Assembly (NCBI GenBank): GCA_027627225.1
Contig: CM051032.1
Coordinates: 69,465,320 to 69,529,319 of the forward strand
Direction of reading: 5' to 3'
DNA: 64,000 nucleotides
DNA from: Congeria kusceri
Taxonomy: Eukaryota; Mollusca; Bivalvia; Myida; Dreissenidae
Shown: positions 23,401 through 30,600 of the stretch, piece by piece
Position numbering within the stretch: the first letter of the stretch is position 1
How the letters are laid out: every line of letters starts with the position of its first letter
Notes under the pieces: generated by a model
Told to the model about the DNA's origin: nothing
Seen by the model: the letters and a program-made list of their open reading frames with translations, nothing else
Database searches by the model: none
Translations under genes and position numbers: made by a program

Positions 23401-24094
23401 TAAGGTGCCCCGGGAATGTTCAAGTTCAAATTCAAGCGCCCCGGGTCCCGGGGCGCTAAAACGGCCTGGGGAAGTCCCTGCATTGTACACATGTAATAAC
23501 TAGTGCGCAAGTAATAACTATCATGTGTGCAGATAATAGCTATCAAATGTGCACATACTAACTATCAAGAAAGTATGTAAAAGATATTAAGTGGGCACAT
23601 AATTACTATCACATGCAGACGTTATAGCTATTACGTGCGCACGTGATAAATAAATATTTTTCATGTCCCTCAATGCCGCAGCATAAAACAGCAATTTAAT
23701 GCAAATCCTAGCATCGGCAGGGCTTTTTGACCGAATATATGTGTCATTCAAGGGCAACATTTCTTTAAAATCATGCATTTTTTCCCGTAAAACTGACTTT
23801 ACACCTCAATTTATTTGCTCCCCTCGGTGTTGTAGTAATTTTTCCCAAAACCTTGAGCCTGGGCCCCATCCCCAACCAGACTGAGTTTAAGCTTAGGGTC
23901 CGAATTCTAACGAACATGATGCAGTAAAAACAAACTTAACACAATTGAAATTTAATAATAATCTTTTCAGGATTGAACAGGAAAAAAATATTACCCATTC
24001 CATGCCAAATGACAACTGGCACTGGTCCGTTCGCTGCAGACACAACAGAAACTGCAAACACGAAAAACAACAAAACCTTTACAACGTTCGCCAT
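11405..24094 (-). CDS. PPT1: Palmitoyl-protein thioesterase 1 (5' five exons; 3' end not in window)
   Basis: PPT1 is a lysosomal enzyme that removes thioester-linked fatty acids from S-acylated proteins (human CLN1 gene). Five exons joined at GT/AG sites keep one frame for 165 complete codons: 24094-23995, 14862-14753, 13880-13753, 12641-12571 and 11492-11405. Residues 1-20 form a hydrophobic signal peptide. The [19 protein letters not shown] block follows at about 27-43. The nucleophile lies in [12 protein letters not shown] (Ser107). [20 protein letters not shown] and FGLPHCPG follow. Cysteines 37, 38, 88, 120, 144 and 152 correspond to the three human disulfide pairs, and N148-E-T is a glycosylation sequon. 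The catalytic Asp and His and about 130 C-terminal residues are not seen; their exons are probably left of base 1. Intron 1 (~9.1 kb) is full of transposons. Family assignment rests on remembered human PPT1 and is very secure. Confidence 0.95.
11493..12070. other. PPT1 intron 4, unannotated part
   Basis: AT-rich intron. A 95-codon plus-strand open frame (11732-12019) overlaps it but has no recognisable similarity and lies antisense inside the intron. Confidence 0.5.
12071..12448. repeat. 54-bp tandem repeat, seven units, in PPT1 intron 4
   Basis: Seven almost identical units start at 12071, 12125, 12179, 12233, 12287, 12341 and 12395. Each holds TTACTGGCATAAGTATGTGC, ACTTAGTACTGGTTAACCGC and TTAGATGCTTAAAG. 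Units 3, 4 and 5 carry AAGTAAG instead of AAGTATG. The near-identity points to recent amplification. Confidence 0.97.
12571..12641 (-). CDS. PPT1: PPT1 exon 4
   Basis: Acceptor CTTATTTAG, donor GTAACA. The 71 nt encode [18 protein letters not shown] and GGQHQ, nearly identical to the human block. It is flanked by a 54-bp tandem array 123 bp away in intron 4 and by a satellite-like fragment 42 bp away in intron 3. Confidence 0.95.
12683..12735 (-). repeat. Single satellite-like unit related to the 44-kb 69-bp satellite
   Basis: On the minus strand it reads AAAAAAGGAGCGAGGTGCAG, CACCCTTCTATTTTGCTGTA and GATCTTTCC. The satellite founder at 43889-43940 reads AAAAAGGAGCAGGATGCTGC, ACCCTGCTATTTCACTCTA and GATCTTTCC. 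One isolated copy lies in PPT1 intron 3. Confidence 0.7.
13057..13317. mobile_element. GAGGCGCG foldback MITE, complete, ATTT target duplication
   Basis: 261 bp. It starts GAGGCGCGTAGTGAGAAAAC and ends CCACGACGCGCCTC. Nested inside each arm is a second inverted pair around GCCTGTGnnnnnCACAGGCTAATCCGGG, and the middle is TCTTGAAACAGAAAATAC. ATTT lies at 13053-13056 and 13318-13321; being non-palindromic, it is a true direct repeat. It sits in PPT1 intron 3. Confidence 0.85.
13492..13696. mobile_element. TGCACC MITE, TTA target duplication (short copy)
   Basis: Starts TGCACCTATCATTATTTTCC and ends GGGGGGAAATATTTGTAGGT-GCA. TTA flanks both sides (13489-13491 and 13697-13699). It shares ATCTAAAATCCGACCAAAGT, TTTCCCGGGACCCGGAA and TTTCAGTCTAAAGTCCCGTA with copies at 35701, 47256 and 53729, but lacks about 95 bp of their left half. 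It lies in PPT1 intron 3, next to exon 3. Confidence 0.8.
13753..13880 (-). CDS. PPT1: PPT1 exon 3 (catalytic serine)
   Basis: Acceptor TGTATTTCAG, donor GTGAGT. The 128 nt encode [18 protein letters not shown] and then [12 protein letters not shown], which holds the GxSxG nucleophile elbow. Phase is 0 in and 2 out. Confidence 0.95.
13998..14455 (+). repeat. ACAAGAGCT...CTATTC family element
   Basis: It starts ACAAGAGCTCTCTCAGGACA then GCGCGCTCAACTATTC, and ends CTCCAACTATTCGGTGAATA-GTCGAGCTA. Two internal units share AAAAAGGGCATAATTCTGCT, GGTCAGAGTTATGGGCCTTG, CAGTGACCTCACATAATGAC and TTTCAATTGAATATCTGTAG. The CTATTCGGTGAATAG hairpin closes the element. An inverted core copy lies at 40735-41125. 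Confidence 0.65.
14753..14862 (-). CDS. PPT1: PPT1 exon 2
   Basis: Acceptor TATTTCAG, donor GTAATT. The 110 nt encode [18 protein letters not shown] and [14 protein letters not shown], aligning with the human stretch after WHGMG. Phases 1 to 0 fit both neighbours exactly. Confidence 0.95.
14863..15136. other. Start of PPT1 intron 1 side, including GTGCGCACGTAATAGCTATC repeat edge
   Basis: The segment is AT-rich up to 15107. There a TGTGCGCACGTAATAGCTAT motif begins and is cut by the hAT-like end at 15137. Its continuation appears at 23481-23650. Confidence 0.5.
16060..16290 (+). repeat. GCGGAA-rich segment, left arm
   Basis: It starts CCTTAGCTCAGATTTCCGCA and is full of ATGCGGAA/TTCCGCAT words. 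The same start occurs in inverted orientation at 23038-23075 (ATCTGAGCTAAGG), so the two segments are arms of a long inverted repeat inside PPT1 intron 1. Confidence 0.55.
16345..17150 (+). repeat. ACAAGAGCTGTTTGTAAAAC family repeat
   Basis: It begins AACAAGAGCTGTTTGTAAAA and CATATATGCCACCTCTAGG. Two units of about 170 bp share AAAAAGGGGAATATATCTGT/AAAAAGGGACATAACTATGT, AATACAAAACTGAGTTATGG and GATAAAGGTATATTCCAAGT. It ends near CATATGCCTAGAGGCTTAAG, whose CCTAGAGG inverts the CCTCTAGG of the start. It is non-coding. Confidence 0.55.
17395..19637 (-). mobile_element. piggyBac transposon with TTAA target duplication
   Basis: TTAA at 17395-17398 and 19634-19637 flanks perfect 12-bp inverted ends CCCTTACTGCGC / GCGCAGTAAGGG. 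TTAA targets, CCC starts and the minus-strand transposase exons inside define piggyBac. The 2,235-bp element is internally deleted: the transposase stops before its second catalytic Asp, and AT-rich DNA fills 17400-18086. Confidence 0.95.
18087..19365 (-). pseudogene. piggyBac transposase, two exons, C-terminally truncated
   Basis: Exon 1 (19365-18736, 210 codons) starts [20 protein letters not shown], an acidic N-terminus. It continues through [31 protein letters not shown] and [18 protein letters not shown] to DPLYK. A GTGTGT...TTTCAG intron (313 nt) joins in phase 0 to exon 2 (18422-18087): [54 protein letters not shown] and DFDIYTG. The first catalytic Asp (VVDEGM, about residue 235) is present. 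The frame leaves the family alignment after LGHSYGVVM and stops 16 residues later. The second and third Asp and the Cys-rich C-terminal domain are missing. The reading frame is otherwise intact, so the loss is by deletion rather than scattered decay. It is catalytically dead as seen; a retained N-terminal protein is possible. Confidence 0.88.
19748..20551. mobile_element. 804-bp TA-flanked TIR element
   Basis: The left end CTGGTTAGCGAGTATTAGTC-GGAC matches the reverse complement of the right end CTGGTGAGCGAGTATTTGTC-GGAC, with TA on both outer sides. GCGCATGCGC occurs near both interior flanks. No transposase frame is present. TA targets suggest a Tc1/mariner-type element, but the CTGG termini are not diagnostic. 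Confidence 0.6.
20690..20850. repeat. Cluster of GTCTGAAT words
   Basis: Six TCTGAAT(A/T/G) occurrences lie within 160 bp (for example AGTCTGAATGCAGTCTGAAT). A similar cluster at 16447-16500 lies in the preceding repeat. The 20.7-kb cluster may be a degraded second copy of that segment. Low-level simple repeat. Confidence 0.4.
20860..22755. other. PPT1 intron 1 / inner hAT-like DNA without recognised gene
   Basis: AT-rich with small open frames (for example 22226-22450 plus, 74 codons) that I do not recognise. AGAAACGGTATC and its complement recur at about 21050, 21400 and 21605 without a clear TIR. CCAAT-like ATTGGCTAAG/CCAATCAG pairs occur near 22480-22515 but no gene follows. Confidence 0.4.
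22756..23075 (-). repeat. GCGGAA-rich segment, right arm
   Basis: Roughly 15 copies of TTCCGCA(T)/(A)TGCGGAA occur in 320 bp, as in CTCCGCATTCCGCAATCTGG, many forming short palindromes such as TTCCGCATATGCGGAAAT. It ends AAATCTGAGCTAAGG, inverted relative to 16060-16080. Confidence 0.6.
23481..23650. repeat. ~23-bp degenerate tandem GTGCGCACGTAATAGCTATC
   Basis: About seven degenerate units alternate AATAACTATCA with GTGTGC/GTGCGC. The last one, ATTACGTGCGCACGTGATA, is inverted with respect to the partial unit at 15107-15133. This is the sequence into which the hAT-like element inserted. Confidence 0.6.
23995..24094 (-). CDS. PPT1: PPT1 exon 1 (start codon, signal peptide)
   Basis: The ATG at 24094-24092 sits in AAAATGG. 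It opens [20 protein letters not shown], a signal peptide, followed by [13 protein letters not shown]. The exon ends in phase 1 at ATGG|GTAATA. It is 100 nt (33 codons plus 1). Confidence 0.93.
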
Positions 24095-24279
24095 TTTGAC
24101 AGGTCATATGATAAAGGGATCAACTATATAAAATAAAAACATATTTTATATAAATATTTATTCTTATAATTATGGTAATTATATATATATAATTATAATT
24201 AAATAGCAATATTTTGAATTGATGCAAACTTATTTTCATTAAATTAATTGTAATGAACTTGCACATTACTAGTCCCTGT

Positions 24280-24289
24280 GTCACATGAC
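24280..24289. promoter_or_regulatory. E-box GTCACATGAC (CLEAR/M-box-like)
   Basis: The CACATG core with GTC/GAC flanks matches the type of site bound by USF, MITF and TFEB bHLH-ZIP factors; the canonical lysosomal CLEAR element is GTCACGTGAC. It lies 186 bp upstream of the PPT1 ATG and 113 bp upstream of the TMEM65 ATG. Confidence 0.45.
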
Positions 24290-24303
24290 CAACACGTTAT
24301 ACA

Positions 24304-24327
24304 ATGGCGAGCATGTCAAGAATGTAA
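24304..24327 (+). CDS. Possible uORF in the TMEM65 5' leader
   Basis: ATG in a good context (ACAATGG) encodes MASMSRM and stops 74 bp before the TMEM65 start. It counts as a uORF only if the transcript starts upstream of 24304, which the sequence cannot show. Confidence 0.3.
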   Translation: MASMSRM

Positions 24328-24401
24328 ACTTGTTTATTTGGGGAACTAAAACTGAAACACTGACAGTACAATTATTTTAGAGAATTTCAAAGGGATAAAA
24401 G

Positions 24402-24675
24402 ATGGCTTTACCTGCTTTACGACCGGGTTGTGGTTTAATTAAACTGATAAATCGCGAAGGAAACTTTAAGTCATTGACGTGTTTAACGCACGTCAGAGTG
24501 TCGCACAAATTCGTGCAGGGCGAAGTCGAACCAAGCAAGTACAAAGCGATCTACAGAGACTACCACGGAGGCATAGAAGGACCCACCAGTGCCAGAGACT
24601 TTGTGTATGCACTGAACAAACAGGAACGGGAACTCTTATACACTGAGTTAATGAAATTCAATGTAGATGTACCAG
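24402..24675 (+). CDS. TMEM65: TMEM65 exon 1
   Basis: The start AAGATGG gives MALPALRPGCGLIKLI. No in-frame ATG lies between the upstream stop and this one. The exon ends in phase 1 at CCAG|GTAAAA, after KFNVDVP. Without splicing the frame would read 27 more codons and stop. Confidence 0.93.
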
Positions 24676-27600
24676 GTAAAACATTAATGAATGATTTTTT
24701 TCTTAATAAAGATTTTATGATTATATATTGGATCGCAAGATTGCATCATATCAGGTAATGCATGTACATTACAGTTATATTTCTCACAAAAATCAGACTG
24801 AAATTATTCCAAGATTCCTTATTACTTGACATGATCATCCATAATCCGATCTACGTCTGGCGTCTGCATTATATAGTGCATATGCTGTAAAAACTCATAA
24901 GTTTTTGGAAACTCAGAGTTTTTGGTTCGGACACCATCGTTTTTAGCCCAAATAATTATTTTATGTAACTCTTAAAAAAAAATCGGACAGTCCGCTTAAA
25001 ACCAATAATTTATATTTTCTGACACTGGTTTAAAGTTGGATTTATTAATCAAAATCTGTTTGTTTTTGTTGTTTTGTATTATTACATTTAAGGTTCTTCA
25101 TAAAAATACATAATTTATTTAAAGTTTTAAAAATAAGCAGACATATTTATTTTGTTTGTGAAACATGTATTAATCCAATTTCAATACATTTACGTCAAAA
25201 ACGCACTGTCACAACATGAACATAACGTATATTTTGCCTGCCCGACTTTTGAAATATGTAAATGTCTCCTAGAACACTAATTTATTAATGCTCTATCGAT
25301 AGTGCTTGCGTTGTTCAGGTACAGTAGTATTGATTAATGCTTTTTGGCACCGACCACTTGCTAACCATGTTACTGGCTTTCAGATACAAACTGCTAGACT
25401 ATTGCAGCAGATCGGCAGTCACATCAAAGACTTTTGAAGTCAAAGCGACACTGTTGCTAAGGTGTAACTATAGCCTTGTAGATATGGATGCCTTGATAAA
25501 GAGTGATGTCATGCCGTTTCACTCAGTAGTTTTAAGAGGTGTCATTTTTAACGCATCATGTTTTTAACGGATTTGTTTGTTTGTTCAAATTGGGGAATAA
25601 TATTCCAAGGTACTAAAACCGAATTAAAACTTTATTAAACAGAATATTATGAATTAAAATACGAACAGAATATTAAGAATAAAAAAAAGGATTTAAAAAA
25701 AAAAAGAAAACCAGACAAATACAGGGTTGTCATTAAGAAATAAATTATTGCGTACCTTGTTCTGAAAGCAAGTCTTTAACCTCAACACACACTAATCCAT
25801 ATTGAATGTAAATATTTATGTTAATAGCCAATAAGTTTTCCCTAGTAACACAGTTTAAAGAGTTTATCATTTTAATTGAAAGACATTACTTTTTTGTATA
25901 TTTCGTCAACCCCAATTAAATCTCTAATTTATCAAATGCAACAAAACAACATTCTGTTTTTTTTGGCACCTTTGATATTTCTTCTAGAACGCTAATCCAT
26001 TAATGGCCCCAATTGAGCAGTCAAATCAAAGACTTGAAGTCAAACCGACACCGTTGCTTTGGCTGTTGTTGACAGCTTGCAGATTTGGAAGCCCATTGTA
26101 TTGATCAGGGCTTTCCTTAGACTTTGAATTTCAAGAGTCAATGACTCTTGAGGTCAAATTTTCAAGAATCAGACCTTACTGAACTGTATTATTACATATC
26201 TAAATTATGAAAAAAATGCGTATCTAAATGATTTTAAAAATATGCTGTGGTACTTTTCATAATGATTTGACTTTTACCAAAAATATTGAAATAACAGAAA
26301 CAATCAAGATTTTGTTCATCAAATAGATCAAAATTTGTAAAATTTAATATTTAAACGAGAAAAAAAAACAGTTTAATTTTTCAATAACATTCACATAGGA
26401 ACATTCACATAATTCGGCATGTGTTTATGAATGATTACCGACATATGTATGAATGAAAACTCTTGAGTCATTGTTAAATTAAACAAGCAGTAAATATTCG
26501 CGGTGGTCATTAATTTGTGCAATGGCGCGAGCGTGAAGAGCGTAAAAAATTAGACCTTCGCAAAAATTAGTGATTTCATTGTATATTACTAATCAGTTAC
26601 AATGAATGTATAAGTTTCCATCATAAAATTATGTAAAGGTAGATTTAAATGGAAAATTAAACTGTTATGGTATAAATAAACATGTGTAACGAATGCATGA
26701 ACAAAACCTAGTATAAATATAGGGGCGCAATGTTTTGCTTAATGAAGTTCATGAGTGTCAGGTTAGTTTGTCCGATTTATAACATCAGTCCAGTTGATGG
26801 TTATTATTCTATCATAAAAGAATCATCAAGTCTATTTAATTTTCTTACTGTATAAAATCATATCCAAGCACTTTCTTGGATGCTGGAATATTTTCGATGG
26901 TTTACCTTGTCTACTAAGTCCAGCCTTGATGTGTTAGCAGGACCATGGTAACATCCCCTGTACTCGAGTAAAGGTACAGCGCTTTTGATAAGGTCAATGG
27001 TGGTGCACAGATTTTGGGAAGAACAGACACCAAAGTGATATATTAGATATTTAAACACATATAAAGTGCAGAAAGATACCAAACTATGAACCTGTTTTAT
27101 GGCTAGAACATGTGACATTTCTTTGCCGTTTTCTTTGGTAAGCTATCACCATGTTTGGCAAAGTTATATGTCTTTTTGTACTTGGATTATGAAAAATATT
27201 CATTAATCGTCCATATTATTATGGTCTGAAAACATTTCTGATGTTCTGTTCGCGATAGAAGGGCGTTAGATTATGAATTGATCATTACACTACCTATTTC
27301 AGCTTTGTTTTTCTACATTGAATGGTTTATGAACTATATATCGTATACTTTCTGAAGGTGGGGTATGGTAAAATTAATAAGTTCTGCAGCGGCCATTGAT
27401 AAGTACAAATGCATTTTTGAAACAGTGTTAACAAGTACGATTGCGGTCAAATTGTTGGAGTTGATAAGCATGATTATGATCATATTGTTTATTGCAGGGA
27501 ATTCTGCAGCTGATTTTTGAGATTTCATGATGTTGAAAACATGTTTAATTATTCGTTCAAGTTTACCGGACATGGAAAAATACAAGTGTTCCGTGTAAAG

Positions 27601-30600
27601 AAGTGTGTTGAATGTAGAAAACTAGAAATGTGTCACAGACATGGGTAGCTCTCCTGTAAACACAAACAAGGATCTATAGTCATATTAATGGACAAAAACA
27701 TTAAAGAATGTTTATGTATCAAGTACTCCAATCATATATGTATATATTAATCAGACCACTTGTTGGTTTCGCCCAAACTATTATCTGTTACGCATACGAC
27801 AGTGCATAGGATCCAGTCATGAATAACCAGTAACTAAGACCTCTCTACAACAAAGGAACTGTATGAAAAAAGTATGTTGTTATTGGCCATGTAAAGTGAG
27901 TTATATTGTTCAGCAAATATTTGTGCCATATACTATTTAAAAATTATGGAAAATAAAATAACTTTGTCCGGAAACTTTAAAAGAACACAACAAATGATCA
28001 TCCAGTCAAAACGTTACGTCATCACCTTATTTAGATTTTGTGTCACTACAGTCCCATCAAAGACTAAAGAGGCATACTGACTACTCCATACTGCACTACT
28101 GTATATGCATGTGTTCTTCCAATAAACACCAAATTAACGCTAAGAATTTCAGAAGATTTCATCAATTTATATTAAGGATAAGTAGGTACGTTCATTTTGG
28201 ATTCCAAATACTTACACTACAGAAATAAATATAAATTTAGAATGACTTCAAATACACTGAACACAGAGAAATTAATCGATGTTTACCTTTTCCTTCCCTT
28301 GCTGTATACCTTACCTTCCCTTGCTGTATACCTTACCTTCTCTTGCTGTTTACCTTACCTTCTCTTGCTGTTTACCTTACCATAGTATTTGTCTGATGGC
28401 TGTAGACCTCATTAATTTTACCATACCCCACCTTCAGAAAGTATCCGATATAAAGTGCATACGTCATTAATTGTAGACAAACAAAGCTGAATTGGATAGG
28501 GTAATTATTAATTCATAATCAAATGGCCTTATTGCGCGAACACAACATCAGAAATGTTCTCAAACCATAATAATATGGACGATTAATGAATATTTTTCAT
28601 AATCCCAATACAAAAATACACATAACTTTGTAAAACATGGTGATAGCTTACCGAATAAAACGGTAAACTGAGGTCACATGTTCTAGTCATAAAACTGGTT
28701 CAAAGTTTTGTATCTTTCTGCACTTTATATGTGTTTAAATATCATTTATATCACCTTGGTGTCTGTTCTTCCCAAAATCTGTGCACCGCCATTGACCTTA
28801 TCAAACCGCTGTAGCTTTACTCGAGTACAAGGGGTGGGTAAACCCTGGAAAAAACTCCAGACTTTCTGTTCCATTATGCCATGTATATGGAAAAGCATGG
28901 AAAAAATTCCATGCTTTACCATGGAAAGCATGGTAAATATACCATGCAACAAGGTAAATGTTCCATGCTTTACCAGGGTATTTTTTTCCAGGGATTTCCA
29001 GCCTGTTCATTTTCCATCCTCAGCCTGGAAAAGCCAGGAAATTTAGCTCCAATACTGCAGCCTCATATTTTCCATGGAATTCCATGGAAAAGCACGGAAC
29101 TTTTTCACCGAGGACTGACAGTATTTTACCATCAAGAAGAAAGTTTTGAACATATTCATTAGCTGATGTTGCAGTGATTTGTTAGACCTTAGTGCTTGCT
29201 CCATTTTGCGGTACCTTTTCTGTCAATACATCCATGTAAAAGGCATATTGTACTTTCAGGGGCAGGCACCCCCAGTCGACCAACCAATGCTCAACTGAAA
29301 GCAGGTATGTCAAAGTCACATGTTCATTTGCATCAAAAATGAGCATTTGCCCATTTGTAGGTTCAAACATTGTGTGTACAGATTGTATTGAAATACATTT
29401 CTTAGTTCACATGGATAGTGAAATATATCTTTAAAACAACTTAAAATCAGTAACTGATTGTATTAAGATAATATGATTATATTGATCTTTATTATTTATA
29501 AAGGTATATGGTACAGTGATATGACGATTTAATTTTATGAATTCAGCATTGTGATGTTTTAAGACAATATGCAGAGTTGGAAATTAAGCCTGAAACATGT
29601 TTGTAATATTTTGCGCGTGAATTTTGTTGTTTTTGCAAAAAGAAATACCAAATTAGCAAGAACATTTTCATCTATTTCATCTACTCAAGATGCAATATAG
29701 AAATGACCAAGATGTTTGGAATGCTACATTCTGAGTCAAGGACAGGTTTACTATAATTTCAGATATCAAATACTTTTTTAAACAGTTTGACCACGAAACC
29801 ATATAGTTACGCCACAATGAAGTATGCAGAGCATGCAGTTTAACAGTTTTACGGGTAATATGATACCTAATGAAAATAGTTTAAGGTTATCGTTGATGTT
29901 ATGAAACAAAATGTAACGTAATATTTGTAAATTTAATTATGCCACAATGACTTATTTGCAGAGCATGCAATTTAAATGCAGTTTAAGGGGTGATATGTTA
30001 CATATAAATGGTAATAGTTCAAGGTTATCATTGATGTTATGAAACAAAATGTAAGATAATAGTCTTAATATATTGGTACATTTGATGGCATGTATTTCAG
30101 AGGTATAGAGTATTACTATATTATTTAAACACAATTTTGATACCCACGGAGGGTTAATAATTATTATGCAATTGTTATAAACTTATATTACCCATAATGG
30201 CTTATAATGGTTTGTTCTGTATTGTGTTGTAAATGTATGTTTTAACCTGAATAATTCTACACAGATCCACACTAGGTCGGCACTAAGAATTCTGAATAAG
30301 TAGCCAAAAATTATGATTTCTGTAAAAATACCTGTTATTAGGAAATACTTCCCTCAGAAAGTATAGAAATATGCTTCATTTTCAAATATTTTCAGATATT
30401 TTAGTAGCCAATTAGGAAGTTTAGTAGCCAATGGCTATTTTGGCTACTGGTATCCCTAACATAGTCCACACAGTTATTTTTTTCTGATTGATTTTTGGAA
30501 ATGCCATGAAAAGGACAGACTTCTAAGGCACTGATCTCATAAAAATCTGTACATTACAATTTTTGTGTAAAGACCTTTTACTATCAGAGATTGATGTTGT

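Larger units (their letters stand above)
15137..23480. mobile_element. Probable hAT-like element (8.3 kb with nested insertions)
   Basis: The left end reads CAGGGCCTTCCCCAGG then TTTTTTTCAGGCGCCC. The reverse complement of the right end reads CAGGGACTTCCCCAGG then CCGTTTTAGCGCCCCGGG. CAGGG termini of this kind are typical of hAT transposons. No hAT transposase is recognisable and no clean 8-bp target duplication can be read, because the insertion site is itself a degenerate tandem repeat (GTGCGCACGTAATAGCTATC). After removing the nested piggyBac, TA-flanked element and ACAAGAGCTG repeat, about 4.5 kb is left, a normal hAT size. Confidence 0.5.
24095..24401. promoter_or_regulatory. 307-bp bidirectional promoter region between PPT1 and TMEM65
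   Basis: It separates two divergent start codons and must hold both 5'UTRs and both core promoters. It contains the E-box GTCACATGAC at 24280-24289, a TATATAG on the PPT1 strand at about 24124-24130, and an AT-rich stretch TAATTATATATATATAATTA around 24173-24200. Whether transcription truly starts on both sides from here is an inference from the head-to-head layout. Confidence 0.7.

Noticed and set aside
15129..23488. 8-bp target duplication for the hAT-like element
   Set aside because: Flanks TCACGTTG and CATTGTAC do not match; the site is a degenerate tandem repeat, so the hAT call rests on the inverted ends only.
24124..24130. TATATAG as a firm TATA box for PPT1
   Set aside because: The surrounding region is extremely AT-rich, so the match is weak evidence and is mentioned only within the promoter entry.
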